Assembly (NCBI RefSeq): GCF_001865575.2 | Contig: NZ_CP017561.2 | Coordinates: 124,001-188,000 of the forward strand | Direction of reading: 5' to 3' | From: Paraburkholderia sprentiae WSM5005 | GTDB lineage: Bacteria > Pseudomonadota > Gammaproteobacteria > Burkholderiales > Burkholderiaceae | Length of the DNA: 64,000 nucleotides | In this document: positions 1 through 9,225 of the stretch, one piece after another | Layout: each line of letters opens with the position of its first letter | Numbering within the stretch: position 1 is the stretch's first letter | Made by a program: the position numbers and the translations under genes | The notes under the pieces: generated by a model | What the model saw: only the letters and a program-made list of their open reading frames with translations | Told to the model about the DNA's origin: nothing | Databases searched by the model: none

Positions 1-2
1 TC

Positions 3-890
3 GGCGTGAATCTGTTCGTGCTCGATCCCGCCTCGCCCGATGAAGCGACCGTGCGCCGCGCGCTCGATGCAATCGATCCGCTGCGAGCCGATCTCGGTTT
101 GCCCCCGGGCCAGCCGCTCGCACGCTATGCGCCGGACTTTCGCGCGCAACTGGAGACGCTGATCGAATTGCGCGTGCCGGTCGCGGGGTTCACGTTCGGA
201 TTGCTATCGGCTGCCGACGTCGAGCGTTTGCACGCGAGCGGCAGCTACGTAGTTGGGACTGCGACGCATGTTGCCGAAGGCATCGCGTGGCGCGATGCGG
301 GCGCCGATGCGCTCACCGCGCAGGGCGCGGAGGCGGGCGCGCATCGCGGCACTTTCATCGGCCCATTCGACGATGCGCTGGTCGGCACGATGGCGCTCGT
401 GCCGCAACTGGTCGACGCGACCGGGCTGCCGGTGCTCGCGGCCGGCGGCATCATGGACGGCCGCGGCATCGTCGCGGCACTGGCGCTGGGCGCGCAAGCC
501 GCAGTGATGGGCACCGCATTTCTGACCAGCCGCGAGAGCGCGATCCCCGAGGTATGGAAAATCCGCGTGCGCAATATGTCCGATACGTCCACCACGGTGA
601 CGCGCGCGATCACGGGCCGTCACGCGCGCGGCATCCGCAATCCGTTGATGCAGCGTTTGGGCGAAACGGCAGGCAGCGTCGCGCCATATCCGGTGCAAAA
701 CGCGTTGACGCAGGAATTAAGGCAACGCGCCGCGCTCGCGCAAAACGGCGATTATCTGTCGCTGTGGGCGGGGCAGGGCGCGCCGCTTGGCCGCGCGCGC
801 GCCGAAGCGCTCGGCGCGGCCGAACTGGTCGCGCAGCTCGAACAGGAATGGCTGGCGGCCACCGTGCGGATCGCCGCGTTCAAGCGTTGA
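3..890 (+). CDS. nitronate monooxygenase (2-nitropropane dioxygenase family), 5' truncated by window
   Basis: An FMN-dependent TIM-barrel oxidase that would oxidise alkyl nitronates to carbonyl compounds and nitrite. The frame is open to the left edge, and a Gly-Val-Asn-Leu-Phe stretch there is typical of the interior of this family's first beta strand, so the true start lies outside the window. Family signatures visible are the GADALTAQGAEAGAHRG block carrying the catalytic-type His and the phosphate-binding VLAAGGIMDGRGI loop, followed by ALGAQAAVMGTAFL. The C-terminal part looks complete. Nothing in the neighbourhood indicates a physiological substrate; some family members act on other small oxidisable substrates. 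Confidence 0.88.
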   Translation, partial: GVNLFVLDPASPDEATVRRALDAIDPLRADLGLPPGQPLARYAPDFRAQLETLIELRVPVAGFTFGLLSAADVERLHASGSYVVGTATHVAEGIAWRDAGADALTAQGAEAGAHRGTFIGPFDDALVGTMALVPQLVDATGLPVLAAGGIMDGRGIVAALALGAQAAVMGTAFLTSRESAIPEVWKIRVRNMSDTSTTVTRAITGRHARGIRNPLMQRLGETAGSVAPYPVQNALTQELRQRAALAQNGDYLSLWAGQGAPLGRARAEALGAAELVAQLEQEWLAATVRIAAFKR

Positions 891-1175
891 TTGAGCGGCC
901 GATTTAAACTTGATTCAGACTTTTTTTGGCGTCTCCACAATCGCGTTCCGCACGCTACCTTTTCGAGTTGAAAAACCCTTCGAATCGCACGCGACAGAAG
1001 CGGGCAAAAGGCCAAATCCGTGTCTGCGGAGAAACCGCCTGATTAGCGGAAACCCGCATGGCGCGGGGCTCTCCGGCCCGATTGGCGAAGCCGGCAGTGG
1101 CTCGCGCGCAAACTGCGCTATTGGTGTTGTTCCCACTTTCTCAAAAAATTCCCGCAATTTAATTTGATGGCCTAC

Positions 1176-1189
1176 ACTTGCGCGCAAGT
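1176..1189. promoter_or_regulatory. 14-bp perfect palindrome, possible operator upstream of the ABC binding-protein gene
   Basis: ACTTGCGCGCAAGT is a perfect dyad located 155 bp before the start of the binding-protein gene, in the 450-bp non-coding gap 891-1343. Such symmetric sites commonly bind dimeric regulators. No regulator gene is adjacent, so the binding protein is unknown. Apart from this site and an AT-rich patch at 1140-1170, I see no gene or RNA in the gap. Confidence 0.35.
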
Positions 1190-1343
1190 ACGCTTTGCCA
1201 ACTGTCACAAACAGTCCGGTAAACGTGCTGGCCAAGTGCATGAACGATGCAACCGGCGTGGTCGTCCACGGGACTGAGCGACACGTGTAGGGGAAGCGGG
1301 GCACAGGGCGATTACGTTGTTTTGACCGAAACTGGAGACTCAC

Positions 1344-2489
1344 ATGAACATCAAAATTCAAAAGCTGTTGCCGATCAGCGCTGCGGCACTGCTGTTCGCG
1401 ACGTTGGCAACATCGGCCGCAGCCGACACGGTCGTCAAGATCGGTCACGTTGCGCCGTTGACTGGCGGTATCGCTCACCTGGGTAAGGACAACGAAAACG
1501 GCGCGCGCCTCGCCGTCGAGGAAATCAACGCGAAGGGTCTCACGATCGGCGGCCAGAAAGTCACGCTGCAACTCGACGCGCAGGACGACGCGGCCGACCC
1601 CCGCACGGCGACGCAGGTAGCGCAGAAGCTCGTCGACGACAAGGTCGTCGCCGTGGTCGGCCACCTGAACTCGGGCACCTCGATCCCGGCATCGAAGATC
1701 TATAGCGATGCGGGCATCGTGCAGATCTCGCCGTCGGCAACGAACCCGGCCTACACGCAGCAGGGCTTCAAGACGACCTATCGCGTCGTCGCGACCGACG
1801 CGCAGCAAGGCCCGGCACTCGCGAACTACGCGGCGAAGGGCATGAAGGTGAAGAGCGTCGCGATCGTCGACGACTCCACCGCTTACGGCCAAGGTCTCGC
1901 GAACGAGTTCGAGAAGACCGCGAAGTCGCTCGGTATGAAGGTCGTGTCGCACGACGCGACCAACGACAAGGCCGTCGACTTCCGCGCGATTCTGACGAAG
2001 ATCAAGGGCGAAAATCCTGACGCGATCATGTACGGCGGCATGGACGCAACCGGCGGCCCGTTCGCGAAGCAGGCGAAACAGCTCGGCCTGCGCGCGAAGG
2101 TGCTGGCAGGCGACGGCGTGTGTACCGACAAGCTGTCGGATCTGGCCGGCGACGCAACCGACAACATCGTCTGCTCGGAAGCCGGCATGGCGCTCGAAAA
2201 GATGGCGGGCGGCAAGGCGTTCGAAACGAAGTACGAGAAGCGCTTCGGTCAGCCGATCCAGATCTATGCGCCGTTCACGTATGACGCGGTGTACATCATC
2301 GTCGACGCGATGAAGCGCGCTAACTCGACCGATCCGGCCAAGATCCTGGCAGCGATGCCGTCGACCGACTACAAGGGCGTGATCGGCGAAACGACGTTCG
2401 ACTCGAAGGGCGACCTGCAGCACGGCGTGATCTCGCTGTACAACTACAAGCAAGGCAAGAAGACGCTGCTCGACGTAGTGAAGATGTAA
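1344..2489 (+). CDS. branched-chain amino acid ABC transporter substrate-binding protein (LivK/LivJ-like)
   Basis: Periplasmic solute receptor of the Leu/Ile/Val-binding family, 381 residues, the usual length. The first ~27 residues form a Sec signal peptide with a hydrophobic AAALLFATLATSAAA core and cleavage before Asp-Thr-Val-Val. The mature N-terminus reads KIGHVAPLTGGIAHLGKDNENGARLAVEEIN, the classic peripla_BP_6 opening. GGAG at 1334-1337 sets the ATG. The gene stands alone: no permease or ATPase genes follow, so it probably serves membrane components encoded elsewhere, as is common for LivK paralogues in Burkholderia. It is followed by a clear intrinsic terminator. Ligand specificity cannot be read from the sequence. 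Confidence 0.9.
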   Translation: MNIKIQKLLPISAAALLFATLATSAAADTVVKIGHVAPLTGGIAHLGKDNENGARLAVEEINAKGLTIGGQKVTLQLDAQDDAADPRTATQVAQKLVDDKVVAVVGHLNSGTSIPASKIYSDAGIVQISPSATNPAYTQQGFKTTYRVVATDAQQGPALANYAAKGMKVKSVAIVDDSTAYGQGLANEFEKTAKSLGMKVVSHDATNDKAVDFRAILTKIKGENPDAIMYGGMDATGGPFAKQAKQLGLRAKVLAGDGVCTDKLSDLAGDATDNIVCSEAGMALEKMAGGKAFETKYEKRFGQPIQIYAPFTYDAVYIIVDAMKRANSTDPAKILAAMPSTDYKGVIGETTFDSKGDLQHGVISLYNYKQGKKTLLDVVKM

Positions 2490-2541
2490 ATTCGGTGCGG
2501 TCGAAGGCGGTGTCGCGCCGCACTTCGATCTACCGCTAAAG

Positions 2542-2574
2542 AGGCACGTGGGCCGTAAGGCCTGCGTGCCTTTT
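2542..2574 (+). terminator. Rho-independent terminator of the binding-protein gene
   Basis: AGGCACG (2542-2548) pairs with CGTGCCT (2565-2571), with additional GGCC/GGCC pairing inside, followed by TTTTG. It lies between two convergent genes and may also stop transcription from the MFS gene. Confidence 0.8.
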
Positions 2575-2594
2575 GTTTGGGCGCTGCGTTTGCA

Positions 2595-3809
2595 TCAGAT
2601 CTTCAAACGCCGCAGCACCTTCGGTCCGACGAGCGCGATCATCGCGGCGCAGACGGCGACGACCGACAGACCGATCGTCAGATTGGTCACCTGCGCTACC
2701 GCGCCGATGATCACCGGACCGAGCAGCAGCCCGAAGTAGGCAAGGCCCGCCACGTGCGCGAGCCCCTCGGCCGCGTGGATGCCTTTCACGCTCGCCGCCG
2801 CCGCGAACAGCACCGGCATCATGTTCGCGAGGCCCAGGCCGATCAGCGCGAAGCCCGCGAGTGCGGCCACCGGATTCGGCAGCAGCAGCGCATCGACCAT
2901 CCCCGCGCAGGCCAGCGCCGCGCTGATCATCACGAGCTGCGGCGCGCCGAAGCGGGCGCGCACCGCGTCGCCAGCGAAACGCGCGGCCGCCATGCCGCCG
3001 GAAAACGCCGCGTAGGCGGCGCTTGCTAGCGCGGGCGTCGCGAGCACGACGTCGCGCATATAAACAGTGGCCCAGTCGTACATCGCACCTTCGGCGATCA
3101 GCGCAACCAGGGCCATCGCGCCGAGCGCCCACAGCGCCGGTGAGCGCCAGCGGCTCGCGCGCGGCGTCGCGGCATCGGGATGTTCGGCGTGCTGCACGTG
3201 CGGCAGCACCGACGGGCACGCGAGCACCAGCACCAGCGCGCTGACAGCCGCGGCGAGCGCGAGATGCAGAGCCGGCGCCATGCCGCGCGACAGCAGCGCC
3301 CCGCCGACCGCCGCACCGAACATGCCGCCAAGACTGAACATCCCGTGCAGCGACGACATGATCGGCTTGCCGAGCGCCTTTTCGACGGCGCTCGCTTCGG
3401 CGTTGATCGCGACGTCGAGCGTGGCCATGCCCGCGCCGAAGACGGCCAGCACGACCAGCAGGATCCAGTACGCCGGCACGACGAGAATCAGCGCCGCGCA
3501 GGCGGCCATTGCGAGTCCGCCGCTCAGGCAGGCGCGGCGCGTGCCGACCCGCGCGATCCACGACGCATTGGTCACCATCGCGCCGATCGATCCGCCCGCC
3601 ACCGCGAACAATGCCAACGACAGCATCGCCGGATTCAGATGAAAGCGGTCGCGCACCGTCGGCACATGCACGCCCCACGACGCGTACATCATGCCGGCGA
3701 TGAAGAACAGCGCCATCGTGGCGATGCGTGCACGTTGCCGTGCAGTGACAGACAGTTCGCGATGCGCGGCGGGCAGGACGGCAAATTCGGAGGCGTGTTG
3801 ATCGGGCAC
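2595..3809 (-). CDS. MFS transporter (YbjJ-like)
   Basis: A 404-residue inner-membrane protein with about twelve hydrophobic segments. The first reads ALFFIAGMMYASWGVHVPTV, followed by a predicted loop with RVGTRRACLSGG, the MFS motif-A region between helices 2 and 3. Length and the ASWG.H.P.V.D opening resemble the YbjJ branch of the major facilitator superfamily, whose substrates are not well defined. The start ATG at 3809 leaves a short cytoplasmic N-terminus rich in charged residues. It converges on the binding-protein gene and appears to be a single-gene unit. Substrate is unassigned. Confidence 0.8.
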   Translation of the reverse strand: MPDQHASEFAVLPAAHRELSVTARQRARIATMALFFIAGMMYASWGVHVPTVRDRFHLNPAMLSLALFAVAGGSIGAMVTNASWIARVGTRRACLSGGLAMAACAALILVVPAYWILLVVLAVFGAGMATLDVAINAEASAVEKALGKPIMSSLHGMFSLGGMFGAAVGGALLSRGMAPALHLALAAAVSALVLVLACPSVLPHVQHAEHPDAATPRASRWRSPALWALGAMALVALIAEGAMYDWATVYMRDVVLATPALASAAYAAFSGGMAAARFAGDAVRARFGAPQLVMISAALACAGMVDALLLPNPVAALAGFALIGLGLANMMPVLFAAAASVKGIHAAEGLAHVAGLAYFGLLLGPVIIGAVAQVTNLTIGLSVVAVCAAMIALVGPKVLRRLKI

Positions 3810-4051
3810 GGAGGTCTCGAGGCGGAGTGCGCGAGAAAGCGCATTGAAAGCGGATCTTCGATTCTATCGAAGCGTGCTGGCTTATGCTTGGCGCGGTGGG
3901 ATCGGGCGCATACGATCTAACCGATGCGATTGCGACGATGCGGCGTTATCGAACGTGATGCGTTGGGCGGCGCCGTTGGCTTTTGCATGGCCGCGTGCCG
4001 CGGCCGTTCCGCCACTCACGGCTCATCTCTAATTCACCGAGGAACGCTCAG

Positions 4052-4714
4052 TTGAAGATTCCCGCTCACGCTCCGCTTCATCTGCTGCACACCGCCGCGG
4101 TCGGCACGCTCGCCACTCACGCGCGCCAGCCCGAGGGCTTTCCGTATCCGTCGGTGCTGCCGTTCGCGCCGGACGCGCGGCATCGTCCGACGATTCTCGT
4201 GAGCCGGCTCGCGGAGCACACGCACAACTTGCACGCCGATCCGCGCGCCGGCTTTCTGGCCGTCGACGCACCCGACGGCGACGTGCTGGGCGGCCAGCGC
4301 GTCACGCTGCTCGGCCGCTTCGAACCGGTCGACGCGAATCCCGAGCTAGTGCGGCGCTACCTGCGCTATCACCCGGACGCGGAGCGCTACCTGGTGCTGG
4401 GCGATTTCACGTTCTGGATCATGAACCTCGAGCGGCTGCGCTACATCGGCGGCTTCGGTGCGATGGGGTGGCTCGACGGCGCGGAACTCGATCGTCTGCC
4501 GCCGCTTGCAGCCAGCGAGGAAGAAGCGCTGATCGCGGAATTCGGTCGTCGGCTGGATGGCGCGCATGGCGTCGAATTGCTCGGCATCGACCGTTATGGC
4601 GCCGATCTGAAACGCAACGGCGTGCGCCACCGTTTCGCATTCGATGGCGCGCGGTCCGATAGCGCGACGTTGCACGCGGCACTCGAAGTCTGCATCGAGC
4701 GGCATGCGGATTAA
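4052..4714 (+). CDS. HugZ-like / pyridoxamine 5'-phosphate oxidase-type FMN-binding protein
   Basis: A 220-residue split-barrel flavin/heme-type protein. The N-terminal domain has LLHTAAVGTLATH, GFPYPSVLPFAPD and LVSRLAEHTHNLHADPRAGFLA, the characteristic first half of the PNPOx-like fold. The C-terminal ~90 residues (EEEALIAEFG..., GIDRYGADL, RHRFAF) match the DUF2470/HugZ C-terminal unit. The family includes heme-degrading enzymes, but the exact reaction here is not established. I place the start at TTG 4052 because GAGGAA sits 7 nt upstream (4039-4044) and family members begin about there; a longer in-frame start at 3983 has no ribosome-binding site. Confidence 0.75.
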   Translation: MKIPAHAPLHLLHTAAVGTLATHARQPEGFPYPSVLPFAPDARHRPTILVSRLAEHTHNLHADPRAGFLAVDAPDGDVLGGQRVTLLGRFEPVDANPELVRRYLRYHPDAERYLVLGDFTFWIMNLERLRYIGGFGAMGWLDGAELDRLPPLAASEEEALIAEFGRRLDGAHGVELLGIDRYGADLKRNGVRHRFAFDGARSDSATLHAALEVCIERHAD

Positions 4715-5064
4715 GCATTTATCGTTTATCGGGAAAACGCGCATGGAGCCAAAGCTTTCATGCCGTGAAATGTTCGGCGCGTAATAGACGTCTCGGGTTT
4801 CATTTCCTGATAGTCAAATGGTGTAAATATGCACGTGGGCGGGATTTTTTCAGCGACGTGCGAATCAACTAATCGGAGGGCGTCGCTCCGGCACACACGC
4901 AGCAGTGGAAATTTTTTGAAACGAATTTAAACGAATTTTTCAAGGGTGCTTTTGCAGTCTTTCTATTTTGTGTTAATCTCGCCAACAAATTCCGGGGCAT
5001 GAAACCTTCAAACGGCAAGTCGGCTTAAGATCGGCAGTCATTTATCCATACCACAAGGGAAACT
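4715..5064 (+). promoter_or_regulatory. AT-rich upstream region of the H-NS gene
   Basis: A 350-bp gap markedly more AT-rich than its surroundings. It contains a short direct repeat of ACGAATTT (around 4921-4940) and a possible promoter TTGCAG (4952-4957) with a weak TTAATC box (4973-4978). AT-rich, curved upstream DNA is usual for autoregulated H-NS genes, since the protein binds its own promoter. No other gene or RNA is seen here. Confidence 0.4.
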
Positions 5065-5367
5065 ATGTCTTCTTACAAGGAACTGCTCGCGCAGCGCGAG
5101 AAGCTCGAAAAGCAGATTGAAGAAGCGAAGTCGCGCGAATACGCGGAAGTCTTGAATGAAATCAAGCAGAAAATGGCGGACTACGGCATCTCGCTGAGCG
5201 AACTCGGCGGCGGCCGCGCACCGAAGGGCGCCAAAGCGAGCCGCCCGCGCGCGGGTGTCGCGCCTAAATATCGCGATCCGGAAAGCGGCAGTACGTGGTC
5301 CGGCCGCGGCAAGCCGCCGCGCTGGATCGCGGGTCTCGATCGCGAAAAATTTCTGATCCAGAAGTAA
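5065..5367 (+). CDS. H-NS family nucleoid-associated protein
   Basis: A 100-residue xenogeneic silencer of the short beta-proteobacterial type. Residues 1-45 form a charged coiled coil used for dimerisation (LAQREKLEKQIEEAKSREYAEVLNEIK). A basic linker (KGAKASRPRAG) follows, then the C-terminal DNA-binding domain YRDPESGSTWSGRGKPPRWI, where the GRGKPP loop corresponds to the AT-hook-like QGR motif that reads the minor groove of AT-rich DNA. AAGGGAAA lies at the right distance before the ATG. The gene stands alone with its own terminator. Proteins of this family silence horizontally acquired DNA such as the island in this window, but a direct link here is inference. Confidence 0.93.
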   Translation: MSSYKELLAQREKLEKQIEEAKSREYAEVLNEIKQKMADYGISLSELGGGRAPKGAKASRPRAGVAPKYRDPESGSTWSGRGKPPRWIAGLDREKFLIQK

Positions 5368-5453
5368 TGACGATCCGGTAAGCGGCAAGGATTGCCTGCA
5401 CGTAATACGAATGCTGGCAATCCCAGCGCTGATAGACTGCTGGTCAATGTCAG

Positions 5454-5484
5454 AAAACCGCGCACCGTTCAGGGCGCGGTTTTT
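5454..5484 (+). terminator. Rho-independent terminator after the H-NS gene
   Basis: AAAACCGCGC (5454-5463) pairs perfectly with GCGCGGTTTT (5474-5483), with a 10-nt loop and a T run. It ends about 115 bp after the stop codon. Confidence 0.88.
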
Positions 5485-5649
5485 GTCATCGGTGAGACCG
5501 GCTTTTGTCGCATGCGCTTCAGGCGACTTGAACGCGAATGCTTTTCGTTTAGATAACCGCCTGATTTAAAACGATTTTTCTGCATTCTTGCCCGCGCGTT
5601 CGATTTGGGGCGACTACAATAACAACAATTGACCTTTCCGCCTTTCAGC

Positions 5650-6933
5650 ATGCCGTCCGCCTCGATCGCCCAAACCACCGAGAAACAGCGCGTTGCGCGC
5701 AAAAGTACCTTTGCGAGTATTGCGCTGAATACCGTGTTGATGACGCTGCAAATCGTCATCGGCACGATCGCGCACTCGCAGGCGCTGGTTGCCGACGGCG
5801 TCCATTCCCTTGCCGATCTCATTTCCGATTTTGTCGTGTTGATTGCCAACCGGCATAGCGGGGCAAAACCCGACGCGGATCACAATTACGGACATAGCCG
5901 CTACGAGACGGTGGCGTCGTTATTTCTCGGCGCGCTGCTGATCTCGGTCGGCGTCGGCATGCTGTGGCGCGCCGGTACGCGACTCGCCGATCTGCAAAAC
6001 ATTCCCGCCGTGCACATGAGCGCGCTGGCGGTCGCGGCGCTCGTGCTCGTTTGCAAGGAAGCACTGTTTCGCTACATGCTGCGCGAGGCGAAGCGCGTGC
6101 GTTCCGCGATGCTGATCGCAAACGCCTGGCACGCGCGCTCGGACGCGGCGTCGTCGCTGGTGGTCGGGATCGGCGTGATCGGTAGTCTCGCCGGCGTGCG
6201 ACTGCTCGACCCGATCGCGGCGGCCATCGTCGGCTTCATGGTCGCGCGCATGGGCTGGACCTTCGGCTGGGACGCGCTGCAGGATCTGTCGGACCGCGCG
6301 CTCGACGAAACCGCCGCCGCCGACATGCGCGCGCTGCTGATGTCCACCCCAGGCGTGCGTGACGTGCACGAAATGCGTACGCGCAAGACGGGGGATTTCG
6401 CGCTCGTCGATGCGCACATCCTGGTCGATCCGATGATTTCTGTGTCGGAAGGGCATTACATCGCGGAGTCGGCGCGTTTTCGCGTGCTCAGCGACAAGCG
6501 CGTGCTCGACGCACTGATCCATGTCGATCCGGAAAACGATGCGCTCGCGCATCCACCCGTCGATCTGCCGCCGCGCGAGCGGGTGGCCGCCGAGGTCGAC
6601 GCGGCGCTGGCGGCAGGCGGCTTGCAGGCTGCGGCGGTGAATCTGCATTACCTGAGCACCGGGCTGGACGTGGAGGTGGTGTTGCCGGCGGCGGCGCCCG
6701 CTGAAGGGCGTGCCGCAGCCGGCGTCGAGGCTGCCCGTCTGCTGGAAAGCGAGGCGCAGTCGCTCGGCCGGGTCGATCTGGAGGCGCTCAAGCGCCGTCT
6801 CGGCGCGCGCAAGCTCGACGTGCTGCTGCAACGCGATATATCGGCCGCGCAAGGCGGCTCGTCGGCGGAACTCAAGACCGGTGTCGTCCCTGCCAGTCGG
6901 TCAACCGCCACGGAGCCTCACGGCGCTGCGTGA
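5650..6933 (+). CDS. cation diffusion facilitator (CDF) family metal transporter
   Basis: A 427-residue inner-membrane antiporter that exports divalent metals such as Zn, Co, Fe or Mn against protons. The N-terminal six-helix domain has the metal-site signatures VADGVHSLADLISD in helix 2 and NAWHARSDAASS in helix 5. The cytoplasmic ZT-dimer domain (about residues 215-310) has the usual alternating His/Asp positions. An Ala-rich C-terminal extension of ~100 residues is longer than in short CDF proteins. The start is ATG 5650; no strong Shine-Dalgarno is visible. A TACAAT -10-like box lies at 5615-5620. The metal cannot be deduced. Confidence 0.88.
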   Translation: MPSASIAQTTEKQRVARKSTFASIALNTVLMTLQIVIGTIAHSQALVADGVHSLADLISDFVVLIANRHSGAKPDADHNYGHSRYETVASLFLGALLISVGVGMLWRAGTRLADLQNIPAVHMSALAVAALVLVCKEALFRYMLREAKRVRSAMLIANAWHARSDAASSLVVGIGVIGSLAGVRLLDPIAAAIVGFMVARMGWTFGWDALQDLSDRALDETAAADMRALLMSTPGVRDVHEMRTRKTGDFALVDAHILVDPMISVSEGHYIAESARFRVLSDKRVLDALIHVDPENDALAHPPVDLPPRERVAAEVDAALAAGGLQAAAVNLHYLSTGLDVEVVLPAAAPAEGRAAAGVEAARLLESEAQSLGRVDLEALKRRLGARKLDVLLQRDISAAQGGSSAELKTGVVPASRSTATEPHGAA

Positions 6934-6996
6934 GTTCGATGAGTTTCGGCCACCCGACGCCGCCAACCTCTTTGCATGCCGCGGCGGCGGCACCCA

Positions 6997-7455
6997 TCAC
7001 AACGGCAACTGCGTATCGAACTTGATTTCGCGCAGCACCACACTCGTGCGCACCTGCGCGACGGCCGGAATCTTGAAAATGCGTTCGTGCAGGAAGCTGT
7101 CGTACGCCTTGATATCCGGCGCGACGATTTTCAGGATGTAATCCGATTCACCGGTCGTGCTGTAGCACTCGGTCACTTCGGGGCAGGTGGCGATTTCCCG
7201 CTCGAACTGCTCGACGCCGCCTTCGGTATGACGCGTCAAGTGAATATGCGCGAGGGCGCACACGTGCAAGCCGAGCTTTTCGCGATCGAGCAGCGCCGTG
7301 TAGCGCTGGATCACCCCCGACTGTTCCATGTCCTTGATGCGCCGCCAGCACGGCGTGCTCGACAACCCGACCTGGTCGGAAATTTCCTGCACGGAACGGC
7401 GTGCGTCGAGCTGCAGCAGGCGCAGGATCTTCTGTGAGAACGTATCGAGTGTCAA
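6997..7455 (-). CDS. Lrp/AsnC family transcriptional regulator
   Basis: A 152-residue feast/famine regulator. Residues ~5-50 form the winged helix-turn-helix (ILRLLQLDARRSVQEISDQVGLSSTPCWRRIKDME), and residues ~65-145 the RAM ligand-binding domain, with the conserved GESDYIL segment that lines the amino-acid effector pocket. Size and both domains are complete. It is transcribed away from the exonuclease/hydrolase pair and converges on the CDF gene. No amino-acid metabolism gene is adjacent, so the regulon is not evident. Confidence 0.92.
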   Translation of the reverse strand: MTLDTFSQKILRLLQLDARRSVQEISDQVGLSSTPCWRRIKDMEQSGVIQRYTALLDREKLGLHVCALAHIHLTRHTEGGVEQFEREIATCPEVTECYSTTGESDYILKIVAPDIKAYDSFLHERIFKIPAVAQVRTSVVLREIKFDTQLPL

Positions 7456-7544
7456 CTGCGCCTCCGTTAGCGTCGCCTATCAACGCATGGTAGAGGGCGC
7501 GAAAACGAAACGCAATGTAAAACGGCTCCCGCGAGCGAGATTGC

Positions 7545-8177
7545 CTAATTTACCGGGTCCGGAGCGGCGTTTTGCCCTGAGCCGTCCCCATCATCCTTGC
7601 CGTCGGCCGGCAGCTCGGGCTGACGCGCGCGCAAGTCCTTCAGCATGTTGCAAAAGAGGGCGCCCTGCTCGATCGCGTCGTCGAGCGCGACGTGCGTATG
7701 CGGATGGTCGTCGAACCAGTGCTTCGGAAAGCGCGGCTTGATGTTCTTGCGGTAGGGCAGGCCGGTCATCGCGAACGCGAGCGTCTTGATGTCGAGCGCC
7801 GACCACGAGAACGGGCAGCGTCCGACGAAGCGCATCATGTACCAGAACATATAGGTGAAGTCGAAGCCGGCCGGCATCGCGACGAACACCGGCTTGCCCG
7901 GCAGCGCCTCGACCCATTCGACATACGCGGCCAGCGCGGCTTCGGGCTTCTGCAAGTCCTGACGGCAGGCCACCCACGCTTCGGGCTGGGTCTTCCACCA
8001 GGCTTCCTGCACCGGGTGCGGCGCCGCGCCTTCGAGCAGTTCGAGATTCGCCGAGAAAGTCGCGATCAACTGCTTGTCTTCGGTGTATGCGGCGGATGCA
8101 AAGCTCAGCATCGAATGCGGGCCGGGGATCGGGCCGTCCGCTTCGACGTCGGTACTGACATAGATTTCGCTGCTCAT
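7545..8177 (-). CDS. DEDDh-type 3'-5' exonuclease family protein
   Basis: A 210-residue protein of the RNase T/DnaQ exonuclease fold. Exo I is seen as STDVEADGP (Asp and Glu ligands at residues 10 and 12), and the C-terminal [11 protein letters not shown] carries the His-x4-Asp pair of the DEDDh subclass. The ATG (8177) overlaps the TGA of the upstream hydrolase gene as ATGA, so the two are co-translated. A biological substrate is unknown; orthologues in this family are usually annotated only as 3'-5' exonuclease-like. Confidence 0.82.
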   Translation of the reverse strand: MSSEIYVSTDVEADGPIPGPHSMLSFASAAYTEDKQLIATFSANLELLEGAAPHPVQEAWWKTQPEAWVACRQDLQKPEAALAAYVEWVEALPGKPVFVAMPAGFDFTYMFWYMMRFVGRCPFSWSALDIKTLAFAMTGLPYRKNIKPRFPKHWFDDHPHTHVALDDAIEQGALFCNMLKDLRARQPELPADGKDDGDGSGQNAAPDPVN

Positions 8178-8818
8178 GCGCCCACTCCGTCGGCGACGTA
8201 GGGATTTGTGCGGCGCTCGGCGCCGAACGTCGAGGTCGGGCCGTGACCCGGCACGAACGTCACGTCGTCGCCGAGCGGCCAGAGTTTGTCGCGGATCGAG
8301 CGGATCAGATCCGCATGGTTGCCGCGCGGGAAATCCGTGCGGCCGATCGAGCCGGCGAACAGCACGTCGCCAACTAGAGCAAGCCGGTGCGCGCGGCTGA
8401 AGAAAACCACGTGGCCCGGCGTGTGGCCGGGGCAGTGGTAGACCTCGAAGGTTTCGTCGCCGAATTGCACGGTGTCGCCGTCTTGTAGCCAGCGGTCCGG
8501 CTCGAAGGCGTCCGCGGCCGGGAAGCCGAAGCGCGTGCTCTGGTCCGGCAGCTGGTCGAGCCAGAAGCGTTCGTCGGGATGCGGACCTTCGATCGGTACG
8601 CCGTAGTGGGTCGCGAGTGTCTTTGCGCCGGCGCAGTGATCGATGTGGCCGTGCGTCAGCAGGACCTTCTCGACGGTCACGTTCCGCCGCGCGATCTCGC
8701 GCTGGATCATGTCAAGGTCGCCGCCCGGATCGACGACGGCCGCACGCCCGGTGGCCTCGCAAACGAGCAGCGAGCAGTTCTGCTGGAACGGCGTGACGGG
8801 GATCAGGGTCACTTTCAT
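8174..8818 (-). CDS. MBL-fold metallo-hydrolase (glyoxalase II-like, YcbL type)
   Basis: A 214-residue zinc hydrolase. The metal-binding motif [11 protein letters not shown] is at about residues 55-65. Further ligands are [11 protein letters not shown] and [17 protein letters not shown], and the C-terminal FVPGHGP supplies the last His. The compact length without the substrate-binding helical domain of GloB matches the YcbL/type II glyoxalase-like group. The ATG at 8818 is chosen over upstream in-frame codons because it starts the first beta strand ([14 protein letters not shown]). It is coupled to the downstream exonuclease by a 4-nt overlap. Confidence 0.86.
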   Translation of the reverse strand: MKVTLIPVTPFQQNCSLLVCEATGRAAVVDPGGDLDMIQREIARRNVTVEKVLLTHGHIDHCAGAKTLATHYGVPIEGPHPDERFWLDQLPDQSTRFGFPAADAFEPDRWLQDGDTVQFGDETFEVYHCPGHTPGHVVFFSRAHRLALVGDVLFAGSIGRTDFPRGNHADLIRSIRDKLWPLGDDVTFVPGHGPTSTFGAERRTNPYVADGVGA

Positions 8819-9007
8819 GGCTGGACGACGCGCTGGAAAAACGTTGATTGTACCGGGCCTTGCGCCAGCCTCGCCTGCCCATGCGGCGGTGCCTGCGCGC
8901 AGCCGCCCCGGCCTTTTCGTATGCCCATTTTTGCGATAAATGTGAAGATTGGTCAGGTTTTCGGGCAGCTCGCCATCCTGGAAAAAAGTTTTGGGTATAA
9001 TGCAGTT

Positions 9008-9225
9008 CATGCACGAGGAATTGTGCTGCCACAAGGCGATGCGTCCCCACAGAAAGGGAACGCCGCTCGCCGTTCAAGTAAGGGCTGTCGGAATGCCGAC
9101 GGCCATCAAGTATCGATGCGTTCGATGCACACGTCTTGCCCAGCCAGGCGCCGCGCGCCTGTTACGGAATTTAACCTCCGTGACGCTGGGTGGGGCCTAC
9201 GCCGCCGTTCCTGCGCGCTGAGTTG
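9008..9225 (+). ncRNA. candidate structured non-coding RNA behind a strong -10 box (6S-like rod fold possible)
   Basis: The 650-bp gap 8819-9469 has no convincing ORF. A perfect TATAAT lies at 8996-9001, preceded by GGG. Downstream, a long-range helix can form: AGGAA 9016-9020 with TTCCT 9208-9212, then GGCG/GCGT/CCCCAC (9035-9050) with GTGGGG/ACGC/CGCC (9190-9206), separated only by small bulges. Local hairpins also exist at 9021-9034, 9083-9104 (GGCTGTCGG/CCGACGGCC), 9161-9184 and 9235-9255. A closing stem, an internal bubble and a long rod in about 210 nt recall 6S RNA, but I could not match 6S sequence signatures. RNase P RNA, tmRNA and 4.5S RNA signatures are absent. Confidence 0.4.

Noticed and set aside
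9008..9225. RNase P RNA, tmRNA or 4.5S RNA
   Set aside because: The diagnostic segments (such as GAGGAAAGTCC of RNase P RNA, the tmRNA tag frame, the 4.5S GGAAGC loop) are not present.
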